Below are positions 44,640-56,936 of a DNA stretch of 64,000 nt, in pieces. Position numbers and translations under genes: made by a program. The notes beneath the pieces are model-generated. The model made no database searches. It saw nothing but the letters and a program-made list of their open reading frames with translations, and was not told the DNA's origin. This DNA is from Rhyzopertha dominica. Lineage: Eukaryota; Arthropoda; Insecta; Coleoptera; Bostrichidae. How positions within the stretch are numbered: position 1 is the stretch's first letter; every line of letters starts with the position of its first letter. Location of the stretch: assembly GCA_025024175.1 (NCBI GenBank), contig QCXZ01000041.1, forward strand, positions 13,511,786-13,575,785. The letters are read 5' to 3'.

Positions 44640-45070
44640 AGCGCAATTCCCAGTGAGCTCGCAGTGCCTACTGTTTTATTGAAAATCACGGCCATAAATA
44701 CTGCATCAGGACATAATGCAATCGCAATTAATAAATTCGTTTGTTTTTCAACAAAGTTTTAAAAGGGCAATAATTCTATTCGGTCCCGTCGGTAAATCCA
44801 ATTCGTCCCCGTGAAACTAGATGGAATCAATTAGGCGTGCATTGAATTTTACTACTAGCACAACAAACGGGACGCCTATGAAAATGGGCTTCGCGATATA
44901 TAAATTAATTAAGCCAGCGTTCTGTACATTATTGGCGGTAAACGATGCGCTGGTTTGGCCAGGTATTCTGATCAGACCGCATCAACAGCGCTATGGCCTA
45001 ATTGAATTTTAGGCGGCGGGCATTTGTTTGAAGCTCGGAAATGGAGTTTTTGTCGTTTAATAGAACCAGG
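44640..45070. other. CpG-rich block with homeobox-like motifs
   Basis: Non-repetitive, CpG-preserving sequence with GGCCATAAATACTGC near 44690, CGCAATTAATAAATTCG near 44722 and CCTAATTGAATTTTAGGCGGCGGG near 44997. The 63-codon frame 44821-45012 is not recognised. Texture suggests a conserved enhancer; conservation is untested. Confidence 0.35.
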
Positions 45071-45547
45071 TGCGCGTTATTTTGCTCCTTTTTTAAAGTG
45101 GAGATGCCTGATGGGAGATCTAATTCGAAAAACCAATCCTTTAGGTGGATGGGTAGACTGCAGATGCAGTTGAGTGCTTAAGTAATTTTTTATTCGACCT
45201 AACCTTTAACATGTAATTGGGTATTACAACTCTTTTGAAAATTATGTATAATGAAATCATATTGTACGCCATGTTAAAAAAAATATTTGTAGATGGAGAA
45301 TTTCAGGTCTGAATTTCGAATCTTAAGAGTCGCCGCCAAAACGCATCTATCCAAAGTTATTCAACTCCTGACGTCAGGTGTCTCGTAAACATTATCGAGG
45401 AGCGTGCTGTTTAATGGTGTAGTTATCATTCTTGTATTGGAAAAGCTTTTGTGTGGTGTTTATTGAAAGGACGGTATGGGAGGTCGAACCAAAAAGTGAT
45501 TTGTGTAGTTTTACAACCATCTATTAGGTATAAAAAGCAAAAAAAAG
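45071..45547. other. no supported feature
   Basis: AT-rich sequence between the CpG-rich block and the THAP remnant; could include an upstream intron or promoter of the latter, but nothing specific is visible. Confidence 0.35.
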
Positions 45548-46307
45548 TGTTGTTTTGTACCTGACTGTAAGAGTACATCAGTACTGCTAACAAAATTTTT
45601 GTTACCGTTCATAAAGATTATTAACGTAAGAAAGTGATATGCCGAAATTGCAAATTTGTTTTTCTGTTGTGAAGATTTCCATTTTGTTATCGCTGGAAAA
45701 TTATATGCGTTTTAAGTTGATAGGGGGAAATGTTATAATCAAGAAAGACGTTGTTCCCCATATATTTCAGCCAGACCGGAAACGGGCCGCAAGTGCCCCC
45801 GGTTGCATAGTACCCATAAAAAGGGAACGAAACCGGCTAGTGGAAGAAGCCTCCTTAACAGTTGAACATACACGGGACATTGAAAATCTACCTATAGCGG
45901 GTCCAAGTACTATGCCAGGTAAGCTTTGGTTTCTAGTCCTGATCAGTTAATATCAACCAGTACATATATCTAGTAAACGTTGTGTTTGGTATTAATCTGT
46001 ATAAAAATCAAAAACTAACGTTATAATCACCTAAGTTACCTAACAGTTCCTTTACAGATGTTCTTCCTGCAGAGCCTGAAAGTCAGGACGATGTGTAACG
46101 AAGCATTGGTAATATTTTCAATGTGAATTATGACCTCCATTTATGCATTCTGCAGTTTCACTTATAATAACAGTGCAACGTGATGCACAAAGCTCTCCGC
46201 ATGTGAAGGTGAACACTTTAAAGAAGGTGCTTTTTCCTACAAGTAGCAGTACCGATACAGATCAGGAGGAATCAAGTACATTTACACCAAGTGCATACTT
46301 CGAATAG
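45548..46307 (+). pseudogene. THAP-domain gene remnant, spliced
   Basis: From 45548 the translation gives CCFVPDCKST, like the first Cys pair of a THAP zinc finger, and then CCEDFHF near 45670, a damaged C-x2-H. After a frame shift it gives LENYMRFKLIGG, IIKKDVVPHIF and PDRKRA, the typical sequence following THAP domains of insect proteins. The exon ends at 45918 (phase 1) with donor GTAAGC. Two acceptors keep frame: 46058, leading to a 13-codon end (stop 46096-46098), and 46156, leading to about 50 serine/threonine-rich codons (stop 46305-46307). THAP domains bind DNA. The frameshift and absent tryptophan segment suggest decay or base errors. Confidence 0.6.
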
Positions 46308-47479
46308 TACTAGTGAAAAAGATGAATTATGGTATTTGTAGAACTATTTAGTATTTATGCTATAAAGCTTATATTTAACCCCTCAGCTGCACCCACACGG
46401 CATTCCATTGCCTTTTTCTTTTTTGAACAATAAATTTTTTGTACAGAATCTTTACATAAACTTGTGAACAACACAATGAGGTGTAGCTGTTCAAAACTAA
46501 CCTTTAATAAAAAAAGTTTCTTATATGACATGTTCATGAAATCTTGTCAAAATAATAAATGAAGTGTAATTTATCAACACAGAAACACCATACTGCATTG
46601 TTGACAAGCGCGATAAGAAATCCTTATTTAGAAAGAAACTTTCTAAGCCAGTATCTGTCTCAAATGTATGTACTATCAAAGTATATAAATAAGTACATCA
46701 AAACTTTTAACATTTATTTACAAAGACTGATTAAATAACATTAGAAACGAAAATTTATATTTATTACATAGTTTGTATTATTTTCAATTCGTATACCAGA
46801 CAGTTTATCGCTGGTTATTATGTTTACCCAAACTCCATTTTCTTGATCAGAAACAGTTCAAGCTTTCACCTAATATCCTGCTGGCTCAACTAATTTTTGT
46901 AGCTTTATGATCACTAACATAGCCAGCGATTACAGTTGTATGCAATCCCCCATGCTTTTCGATGTCAGCCATTGCAGCTCCGTTGTTCCAATGTTGATCA
47001 AGAAAAAGGAGCGCCACACAATAATCGAAACTGTATTAAGTATTGTGAAAGTCAACCAGTTCTTAGAGTCGAGTGCACTGACCTAACGCGAAATTTTTTT
47101 AGGCAAACTATCTGGATTATTATTACGTTCTGAAGTTATCGGTTACAAGGAATATCACAAATAAGTACAACAAGCTTATTTAAAAGGTAATTGCCCACAA
47201 ATTAAAGAACAATATTATACCAAGGTGCACGATGTGTTACCTATCGCAAGGCGTGAGCGTTCGATGAAAGATTTATGTTGCAATCCCCTTTACCTAGTAA
47301 AAGATAATTTTTCCAAAATTACCGCTGTGAAGCGATCCAAAGACTAAAATGATAAATTTCGGTTATGGCACATATGTACCTCCAACCCCAGAAGGTTATA
47401 AAGCATTCCAAACGAAAACCCAAGAAACTTAACCCAACTCAATTCGACGAAAATCCAACGTCTCAAAAAAAGACCAAAA
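46308..47479. other. no supported gene
   Basis: 46830-47100 has weak coding texture on the minus strand but no frame that I can place in a family. A region near 47190-47340 is similar. Possibly further decayed transposon coding. Confidence 0.3.
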
Positions 47480-47864
47480 AATGAAAAGGGAGTCTCGGGG
47501 AGACGCACAGTGGCTAACCAGCTTCAGCAGCAGCGCGAACAGGGCTAAGGCGGATCGCAAGAAAGGGAGCTGACTCACTTAGATTGTATGACAACACCCC
47601 CTCCCTGGGAGATGCCGCCGGTCGGGCTACAACCTTCCCCCACGGTCCACCCTCCTGGACGGGCCCGTTATAAACAGATGCCGAAACTTCAAGCCATTCC
47701 CAAGGCTGCCCTACCCTTAGTAAACAGAAAAGTAGGATCCGGGTTTCGAATAAGAAAAACAATGAGAAAAATAGAAGAAGGAGAAAGGAGAAAGAAAAGA
47801 ATATAAAGAAAAGAAGAAGTGTACAGACTAATAATGGTGGAGACGAACCCAACCCTAATCGAAC

Positions 47865-48795
47865 TTTTCATCCAGTGATGGGCGCGTAGAATACGTCATG
47901 TAGATTACGCTATTATCTACGGGTAAACTATGCAATATACTGTAGAAAATAGTATTGTGTAGATAAACAGAAATCTAGAGATATTTAGGTTTTTAATGGT
48001 GTCCATTACTAGTACTGCTCTATTCCTTGTTAAGCAAAAGTAATACTACCTTGTAGTAACCAGACAAATGTCTAAACAGCAATAAAATGTTTGGTCATAC
48101 CTTAGGGCCAGAAGACCCGACTAAACAGGACAAGTGTACTGCCAAAAGCACTTTGAAGCCCTCGATCGGTCAAGTGGATTCCTTAATGACTGTAGACTGT
48201 GATTTTGGTTTCTTTCTTCTCTGTAAACAGACATTTCATAAGCTACTCATGTTCTTTTATCGCAACTTCTTTAAAAGCATATCAACAGGGTACACAACCA
48301 GTTCTTGTTGCTGAGCTAGATACATTGATCTAAAGAAGCAAGTAACGATGACCAATTAGTTATAGTAAAACATTTCTTTGGAAAAAAGTCAACTTGTAAG
48401 TGCGGTTTTGAATTTGAGTTAATACAACTTAATATAGTTGTGGAAGGAAAGACGTCGTAAACATATGCTTTGTCTTTTATGTCTCAAAGAAGTAAGAAGT
48501 GGATACCGTGACTATTACTGAAATATGATACACAAGTTTGTAATATAGATATAGAAAACAATTAGATTTTTAAAATTTTAAGAAATTTGACACATTGAGA
48601 AGCCAGCAAAACAGGGAAATTAGAAACAAACTAATTTCCATTTTGTTTTAGCATGTACTTAATACATTTTAGCCATCATATACTCATCTTATATTTTCTA
48701 CTCAAAATCTACGCCAAAGTGCTTTGTCTATATTTTCTACGCATGCAATGAGAAAATTATAATTTACCCTTTAAACGCCCATCACTGATTTCATT
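47865..48795 (+). mobile_element. hAT MITE copy A
   Basis: 915-bp unit (47873-48787) with 12-bp ends CAGTGATGGGCG and, inverted, CGCCCATCACTG. The flanking octamers TTTTCATC and ATTTCATT agree at six central positions, as a decayed 8-bp duplication would. The 5' end matches the reverse complement of copy B's right end, and internal segments also match (for example ACATTGATCTAAAGAAGCAAGTAAC). No transposase coding. Confidence 0.82.
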
Positions 48796-48860
48796 GTGTA
48801 GACACAAACGGCCACTCTCCCCCAACTCCACGAAGAAAAACACCGCAGAAACGGCGCTGC

Positions 48861-49760
48861 CTTAAATCCAGTGATGAGCGTTTACGCGTAAATTATAATT
48901 TTCTACGTTACACGCGTAGAAAATGTAGATAAAGCATTTTGGCGTAGATTTTGAGCAAAAAATTTAAGTAGGTACGCGATAAACCTGAATGGAAACCGTT
49001 TTGTTTCTAATTTCTCTGTTTTGCTAGCTTCTTCATGTGTCGATTTCCTTTTTATAATAATTTTCTTTGGAACATAAAAGAGAAAGCATTATGTTTTCCT
49101 TCCACAACTATATTAAGTACATTCTTAAGTAGCCTATTTTCACATGATATCAAATTAGATCAGCATGTTTCATACACAAGTTGATTTTTCTCCAGAGAAA
49201 GGTATGTACTGTAATCAATTATCACCTGTTACTTGCTTCTTTAGATCAATGTACCTAGTTCAGTATACATATATATTAGGGCAATCAAACTGACCTGCAA
49301 TTAAAACGTTTGGTGAAAGAACAAGGGCGGCATATAAAATTGGTCATTTATTTCAGTTTATAGAGAATAAAGATAATAAAATTCAAAGTGCGTCAAAGTG
49401 CTTTTGGACAGCACACTTAGCCTGCTTGCTCAGGTGTTCTGGATATAATTGACGTTTCCCAAACAAGTTATTGTTATTTAAACATTTATGTAGTCAAACT
49501 TAATTACAACAAAGTAGTATTTTGTTTAATTAAGAATAAATATTATAAAATACAAAATAATATTGGCATTTGAGGCGTTTTAAGTAGTACTGATGATGAA
49601 CACCAGAACACAATAAAAAAACTATATATTTCTAGAATTCTGTTGTCTACACAATGCTGTTTTCTACAGTAGACTTTTAAGGTAGAATATTACATAGTTT
49701 ACGCGTAGATAATAGCGTAATTTACATGGCGTATTTTACGCGCCCATCACTGCTTAAATC
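48861..49760 (-). mobile_element. hAT MITE copy B
   Basis: 884-bp unit (48869-49752) with ends CAGTGATGAGCG and CGCCCATCACTG and a perfect 8-bp duplication CTTAAATC on both sides, diagnostic of hAT-type insertion. It is an inverted homologue of copy A, 81 bp away. No transposase coding. Confidence 0.92.
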
Positions 49761-49900
49761 CGCGCGAAACGACAATGTTCGAGCCAACCAATCAAACCAA
49801 CTAGGCAGAACATCAAAACGGTGAAGAAAGGAAGTCCGCAAATGCAATGGTACCATCATACACACTAACAACGAAGGAAACAAGCGATGGGAAATACCGA

Positions 49901-51269
49901 AAATGTCTATAATAAGAAATAATGCACGTTTGTACAGGGCATCAACAAACTGGCTAGCGAAATGACCAATCAGATTTCATTAAAAATGATTTAAAATATC
50001 CAGACGACGCATTTGACAAGATGNACCGGAAAATCGATAANATCNCCGAAACCCCTAAGTACATTGTTGGTTTAAAATACGCTCCTTAGAGTATACCCAT
50101 TTCTTACAAAATTTGTTGAAACACTAAATAGCCTCNTAAAGTGACATAATTTGAGCTTGTTTAAACCAACTTCAGAAAACTNGAACGTTTTTAGGTTTAA
50201 CTGCAAATGATTTTAATTTTATTGCAAGTGTATGACAATAGGAAACGCTCTTTAAGAAAATGCATTCTTTTCCAAAACATGCAAATGATATATGAATATT
50301 ATTTGGTATTTTGTAAACTTCGTTTCGTTTACTATAAAGAGCTTCTTGAAAAGGCGGATTTAACGTTTTAAATTCAAAATTAAATGGTAGGCCCTGGTAT
50401 AAATAACTGAACCAAAGGACTGGTCTGCCATTCTATATTAGGAAACTAAAAAAGGTAATTAACTTCTGGTTTACAAGTTTATCTCGCAGGATTAAGGAGC
50501 TATAATCACTAACAAAAAAATCTACAGAGTTCCATTTAAATTTTAATGCCTCCTACTTCCGAATAGTCACATTAAATATTATGTTATATATGTTTAAACT
50601 GAAAACCATAAATATCAATTTAAAACTAATCATCGTTAGTTGATTTGATTTTTATGTGTGATTATTGTATATTATTACATATTCATATAAGGATTATTGA
50701 TAACGAGGAATCATCTATCGTGAATAGTTAGGAATTTAGGGCTCAGTGTGGACTCGGATGTGTAATTGAATACACAAGTGAGCAAAATATTAAAATCTTA
50801 GGCCAGCCTGAAGTTAATGACTAATTGCAGTTTCTACATGCTTAATCATACGTGTAGACGCATTCTCACAATATACAATTGCCAAATTTTCCACCGTACA
50901 CAAAAATCGTATTTCACGCTTTATATATGTGCAGGTTGAGCAACTAAGAAGGTAAAGTTTTGGAAAAAAGTTTACGAGTCACGATAATTATTTTCAAGGT
51001 CGTAAATTAACCGTGAGTCGGTGCTATAGAATCTTCAAAATAAATGTTTGTGCTATTGTTACCACAGTAGAAATCTGCAATAATCAATAGTAAAGATACT
51101 TGAAATTCAGCTATATCTAGCATTTTGTACGAATGTTTTAGTCAAATGTCAAATAAAGGAGTAGGGACAGATGCATGAATATTGAAATAGAATATAGCAA
51201 ACATTTCGGATTTGCCTCAACTAATTCAATTTGACATGGTTTCTGTGTCTATCCCTCTAGTGAAGTACA
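49901..51269. other. no supported feature; N-rich patch
   Basis: N calls cluster at 50024, 50041, 50045, 50136 and 50182, marking poor consensus. The rest is AT-rich without coding or clear repeats. Confidence 0.4.
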
Positions 51270-51490
51270 TTAATTCCTTACCTGTCAGAGTGACATGTTA
51301 CTTGTCAAAGTCCTGTTACCTATCAGAATAACACCTGTCAAAGTACCATGACACTTGGTAAATTGGCGTAGCACCGGTCAGGGCCTTAACACGTGCCAAA
51401 GTGATATCTATAACGTCTGTTAAAGAGACATAATACCTGGTTTGAAGGCTTCCGTGGTTGACATAATACCTTTCAAAGTACACCTTTTAT
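51270..51490 (+). repeat. degenerate about 20-bp minisatellite
   Basis: Roughly ten imperfect units related to TTACCTGTCAAAGTGACATG follow one another (TACCTGTCAGAGTGACATG, TTACTTGTCAAAGTCC, ACACCTGTCAAAGTACC and others). Non-coding. Confidence 0.7.
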
Positions 51491-53533
51491 TGGAAAATGT
51501 GCTGTTCATCCCCTCTAAAAGTCCCAAATCAAAAAATTGCTTCTTATTCGACAAAAAATTTAACTACATTCCACTGTTCGCCTCTTAAACATGAAGTTTC
51601 CTTATACAGTCTCGTTCCTGAAGTTCCGTAACTATCTTCAAAAGCTGTTTTTCACACATATCGGTAAAAGTTCCTAATTTATTATATCATATTCTAAATA
51701 AAAGTAAAATTCATTTCATTACTTCTAAGCGCCTTACAAGTAAGAATGCAACTGCAACGTTTTTAATCTAACATATTGTCTGATATTTGTTATTATACTT
51801 CGCTATCCTTTTTACTTTGTCTATTTTAAAGAAGATAAAAAAACGTTTTCGGCGAAAGAGACTTCAGCGTCTTTTTCTTGTATCCTTCGAGATGTATTTA
51901 ATTTCGTTAAATAGTGTGATAGTACACAAAAATACAGCCCCTTTGGATTTAAAATATCTGTTTATTTGATCTTAATTTGTTTATAGTTTAAGGATTTTTT
52001 TAGTTTAAAACTTATTGTTTTGGATATTAATTTTTGCACTCTAGAATTACATTTCTTGCAATGAAAATAATAAGTAGATGTAGCTTTATTTAAAGCAAAT
52101 ATTTATTTTGCTAAAGTACATACTAAGCAATTTCGTTTAAAACAAAAATTACTTCATACAAATAAATTTGCCAATATGATTAAGGATATAAATACTTCTG
52201 CAAAATAGTTTAATGCATTGCACTCTATATAGCTTTATAACAAGTAATGGATAATGAAATTAAAATAGAATATCTTTGCGTCTAAAAAAAGATTTATTTG
52301 ATTTTTGTTGATATTATTCAAACAAGCATTTGTTTTCGCAAAATAATTGATTTATTTTTAATAGTTAACCAACGTTATCCAATGAAAACAAAGCATACAT
52401 TTATCACATGGCCAAATTTTGACCAATAAGGGTAACTATTGGCGGTGCTATGTAAATTATATCCTGCACGTTTTAACAACAAACTATCAACCATAACAAC
52501 CCCGGAAGCTGCAATGATACGGGACGCATCGGGCGTAATCTATACGCCTCGCTATACGCCTTTTGGATTTGTACTAGTGTTAGTATGATTGTAGTGATAT
52601 TCAAATACTAAGCATTCATTGTGGATACGGAATATTTACTGCAGAAGATTGGCATATTATCTGTTTAGCAGTTTACGAATAAGTGTTTAATTCTGTTTGT
52701 ATAATTATGGAGTGCTTCCCTTATGTTGCTTAGAATTTGTTTTTACATAACATTATAAACATAAATTTGTCTTTGTGAACTTAAGCTAATGAATAAACAA
52801 ACATATTAAATTGACTTTTTATTAACAGGGTACTTACCTAATATGCAAGATATATAAACCTAATAACCACAAGCTTGACAGAAATGATAGCACCTTGATG
52901 TAAAATATACGTATTTGTTCTAAATAAATCTTATTACGAATTTAGGAATTCATACATTTCAATGAAACCAGTTAAATAGAAACAAATATATGTTTAATTT
53001 AAAACTAACATTATGAAGGTTGGCAAAGCCTTTGTTTGAATAAACACAATTTTGTTTTATCCAAAAGAAAACTTCTTCCTCAAATATAATATATTTAGTT
53101 CAAAGTTATATCGGTATGTATTCAAATAATAGTTGTTTTATCTAAACATATAAATATATTGATAAATCAAACAAATGTATTTCTATATTTAAAATATACA
53201 TTTACTTCTCCATATATAAAGAAATCGTTGTGTTATATACAACAAAATTTATTTGCCTCAAATAAACTCTGTGTATTATTATGATCATTATTATACATTT
53301 AGTTAAGCAGAAGTAAACAAGAATAAAGATCAATCACAGTATCGTTTAAGTTTTTCAATTGCTCGTGGAATCATACTTACGAAAAACGAGTAAAACGTAA
53401 TTATTACAATATACATAGAGAAATGTAAGCGATCATATCTTATTTCGTCTTTGATCGCTCATGTTTGGTAAAAAAAACTAGATTCCCATACTGAAGCATG
53501 CTCGTAAATATTCTAAAATTCAGGTTTGCTTAC
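51491..53533. other. AT-rich, no supported feature
   Basis: A 2-kb stretch with only short frames such as 51787-51969. A CpG-bearing patch at 52490-52560 is the only compositional change. Confidence 0.45.
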
Positions 53534-53745
53534 CGTTTATTTTGTGTCCCACGGGAAAGCAATGGGGCCTGAAAGTGCTTTGCCCTGTAGCTTTCCTACG
53601 TTGTTGACTTAGATCCTTGAAATCGGCTGTTCCGTCCCCATACTGTGCAGGTTTCGTCGACAACGAACCAGATTTAAATCGGCTACGATGTCTCGAAACC
53701 CGTAACATATGAGGAAGTAGTGTTATACCTCGTCGGCTTATTTCA
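53534..53745 (-). CDS. candidate internal exon, unknown protein
   Basis: The minus strand has an acceptor (TTTGTCTTTGACTAG, ending at 53746), then 212 open nucleotides with balanced codon-like composition, then a donor GTAAGC (53533-53528). The exon enters with one base of a split codon and leaves in phase 1. The roughly 70 residues are basic and serine-rich (HMLRVSRHRSRFKSGSLSTK; later QQRRKATG) and end in a His/Cys-containing segment. No domain was recognised. It may belong to the same large gene as other minus-strand candidates, but phases show it is not the direct neighbour of the exon at 58840 in the frames considered. Confidence 0.42.
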
Positions 53746-55121
53746 CTAGTCAAAGACAAAAACGCGTTGAGTATTTGCGGTGATATTATACAATTAACAA
53801 ATGACCAAGCTTCCTCGTGAAAGCTTCATGTTTCTGTGATGGAAAATGGAAATTCATGTACCTGGGCCTTCCACTCGCGACAAGTAATTCCGTTTCATAT
53901 TTTTTACTTAGCGTCTTATTTCTCCTGCAGTCGTTATGCTGCCTGAAAAGCTTTACGCATATCTCCGGCATAAGTCGTTTTTCAACTATATCATTCTATT
54001 GAAAGGAAGTGTAAATTCCAGCGCGATTCGTTCGTGTTATGAAATATCGAAATATGTGGAACTCTGTATTTGTATACCTATTGATATATTCGATGTGGAA
54101 TAAATAGTGTTCGTAAACAATTTGTAAAATCATACAGCGATGGAATGTGTACAGTACAAAATTATTTATAAATTGCTGGTGTGACAAAAATTAAATTAAA
54201 CGAAAACCACAAACGCCAGCTATATCCGCAAAAACATGTTTACAACAATACATCACAAATGGAGTTATAGTTAGTGTATTCGTAAGGACATTTGCCTTAC
54301 CGTTTAGTCTTTGTACGTGGAAATGCAGCAAGTTCTAATTGAGCGCACAGTCTATCTTAATGAACGTCTTTTTTTAACAGAAACGTTGAATATGGTAATC
54401 TTTAAACAGTCCATTGTTAGCACATTTTACATAAAACCATCGATTAAAGTACAAAAGATATGGAAAATGGCAGCACGGGTAGTGTGTCAGTCTGCACGGT
54501 GAGAAGTCGGTGATTCGGTCAGAAAGGAACATCAACTTTACTAGATCATCGTTCACTATGATAATCAAATATGTCTAGGGAGTTCGTCCCAAGTGAAGAT
54601 NACACAACTGCTGTAATTAAGCATGTATAATGTAAGAACAGTAATCGAACTGCTTACGGATCATTATCCCTGCTATATTCTATCTGAATGTCTAGGACTT
54701 ATGGAATAACACACCTTCTAGAAGGTACTTGGGGCACAATAAGTTGAAGCTTTAGTGTGGTGGGTACCACACCCTATGTAACAACAGTAACAATAAAATA
54801 TAAAAAATTACAATAACTTTATAAACAGCAAAACTGATAATCAAAATTTATCTCAGATCTACCACCCAGTATGTACATACACTTAATTCACTTCATAGAT
54901 ACTTCCTCACTGACAACTATAAAAAATTATCTGTCACTATCTCACCCAATGAGTACTCATGCTGTTATTTTATTTGAATCCTATCTCATATCCTCTATCA
55001 CTGAGTAAATTGCAACTATAACATTAGATATCTTCTTTACTAATGATCGACTGGAAAGATATTTACATACTCAGTGGCAAGTGCTCTTGTATTTGGATGC
55101 CACATGTAATAATATGTATTA
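53746..55121. other. no supported gene
   Basis: A minus-strand frame at 53971-53786 is coding-like at its end but has no good splice sites. The rest is AT-rich. N at 54601. Confidence 0.35.
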
Positions 55122-55358
55122 CTTCCACATCCAACGGATGGGGAGTATTGTATCGCGAAAAAAATTTTCAAAAATTTTTATTTGCTCATTCGCTTTAAAA
55201 TGGTCAAAAATGCAAAAAAAAAACAAAATTTGAGCAAAAACAAATTTTTTGTCTGTGTCTGTGTGTCTGTGGTATTGTTTGTGGACATGATAACTTTCGA
55301 AAGACTTAATATATGAACTTGAAATTTGGTAAACGTATAAATCTCAACTACCCAAAGA
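55122..55358 (+). mobile_element. family X repeat, copy 3 (truncated)
   Basis: Begins with CTTCCACATCCAACGG and follows copies 1 and 2 through TCGCGAAAA, the GTCTGTGT stretch and CTTTCGAAAGACTTAA to CTCAACTACCCAAAG, then stops matching. About 240 of roughly 840 bp remain. Confidence 0.72.
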
Positions 55359-55860
55359 GCAGATTTCATCTACTTTTCCAAATAATTTAATATATGCTGA
55401 CATGCGTAAAGATTTAATGAAATACACATGAGTTTCCAAAAACCTTAGAAGTTGCTCACTGTGAAGCCGCATTGTTGTTATTTATAGCAACAATGACCTC
55501 GGAATGATAAACAGAAGTGCAAATAGTTGAGGGCTGCGTTTAAAAATGTTATAAGTGCGAAAACACTGTTTTTTTATTTACTGCATATATGTATAGGTGA
55601 GTTGCAAGACCATGTTGCACATACAATGCTTTGAGTTGCAAGACTTTTTAAGATTGTTCGATTCACAGGCGTATTACACAACCAGAATATACAATTTCTA
55701 ACATTTGAGTACTGTAGCAATAGAGAAAACCTGTTAATCTCGCAGTAAAAGTCCACAGACCCTTATACTTTTAGTACCTGAAATAATACGTTTTTACCCC
55801 GCACTGAAAAATTAAAAAGATGTCACTTATAACCATCTGTTATATAATAATGTCCTCAAG
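55359..55860. other. no supported feature
   Basis: AT-rich sequence between a truncated repeat and a minisatellite. Confidence 0.4.
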
Positions 55861-56080
55861 AAGTCGAATCCAAAAGCAAATAATCGGTTCTACTAAATAA
55901 TCGATTCTGGAAACGAAATTGGATCCAAGAATAGAATCGAGTTCGGGAACGGGAACAAAAATCGAGCCTAAGAATCAAAATCGAGCCTGGGAACCGAAAT
56001 CGAAGCCAGGAACAGAGATCGAGTCCAGCTATTAAAATCAAGTCATGGCATCGTAATCGTATTCCGAAAACAAAATCAGC
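55861..56080 (+). repeat. degenerate about 20-bp minisatellite
   Basis: About ten units related to AATCGAGCCTGGGAACCRAA (for example at 55975 and 55997). The minus-strand frame 56098-55856 is a by-product. Similar units appear in the opposite orientation at 58252-58380. Confidence 0.75.
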
Positions 56081-56590
56081 TCTGATAATCAAAAACAATT
56101 GTATTTACTATTTACTTTAAAACCGGACTTACTTTCAACAAAAAATAAAATGGCGCGTTGTTAAGTTAAAAAAAAAAGATTAGGGCTTACAATAAAAAAC
56201 TACTTGTTTAAAACTTTTCAGCTTTACAAGTAGCTGTTTTAAAGATCATAGTTGATCAGCGCCTTTCACTCTCAGTGTCTATACGTGTACATAACTATTC
56301 ACAAATTTCTGTTCTAATGTCGGTGGTCATCGAAAGCCTGGAATACAAGAATACGTTGCCGTGAGTTCTCATTGCCATTGTCCAAGTATATATATATTCT
56401 ATAATTCGCCCAATATGGCAACTACCTGTCACTACAGTTCCAGCTGTTAAATATTAATTATTTTTCAGATAACAGGTACGAAAAGAAAGCGAAAAAGGTT
56501 TTTTTCTCTTAAAGTAAACCACGTAGATTACGTTTTAACATTTTTGGAAAATTGGAAAACAGCGAATTATTTATCTATTTTCGGAGTTAG
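56081..56590. other. no supported feature
   Basis: AT-rich flank preceding the Tc1 insertion. Confidence 0.4.
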
Positions 56591-56592
56591 TA

Positions 56593-56814
56593 CGAGCCCA
56601 AACAACTATAGGTTCGGACACTTGATATTTTTCAGATTAAATAATTTTTACGATATGTAAAACATATTTTTCAAATTGATATTAATATCTTCAAATACAA
56701 CTATATACATGCTTACTCTGCGGAAAATGCATGAGTGGAAAAACATATTATGTTTAAGAAACTAGTGCTTATTCAACACTATAACTAATTCGTTGTCAAC
56801 TAAATCTTCGGACA
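56593..56814 (+). repeat. Tc1 left terminal inverted repeat
   Basis: 222 bp; reverse complement of 58028-58249 with mismatches. TTCGGACACT occurs at 56613-56622 (outer) and 56807-56816 (inner; its last two bases lie past the inverted repeat). Confidence 0.92.
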
Positions 56815-56936
56815 CTAATGTTATTCATGAGATATTTTAATCAGGGCGGCTATGAAAACAAAACATAATATTGGAAATTAATGCGACACCGCTTCTGTCA
56901 GTTTTGCAGTTAATTTTGTTATGTGCATAATAAATA

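Larger units (their letters stand above)
47480..49900 (+). other. GC-richer host segment split by two hAT MITEs
   Basis: The pieces 47480-47872, 48788-48868 and 49753-49900 share a GC-rich, proline- and lysine-coding texture; the 47588-47806 frame starts with a PPP-rich stretch. They read as one segment interrupted by two insertions. It may be the 5' part of a LINE ORF1, but no zinc knuckle or other landmark is present. The 47852-47514 minus frame is a shadow of the same composition. Confidence 0.35.

Noticed and set aside
46800..47130. P-element-type transposase belonging to the THAP remnant
   Set aside because: Weak coding texture only, and I could not place any catalytic or GTP-binding motif in order.
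47514..47852. Minus-strand membrane protein gene
   Set aside because: The hydrophobic F/L run is the reverse of an AG-rich plus-strand tract (AAGAAG repeats), so it is a composition artefact.
51270..51490. CRISPR-like short repeats
   Set aside because: Units are highly degenerate, contiguous and lack spacers; a minisatellite explains them.
55856..56098. Repetitive R/F-rich protein gene
   Set aside because: It is entirely within a 20-bp minisatellite.
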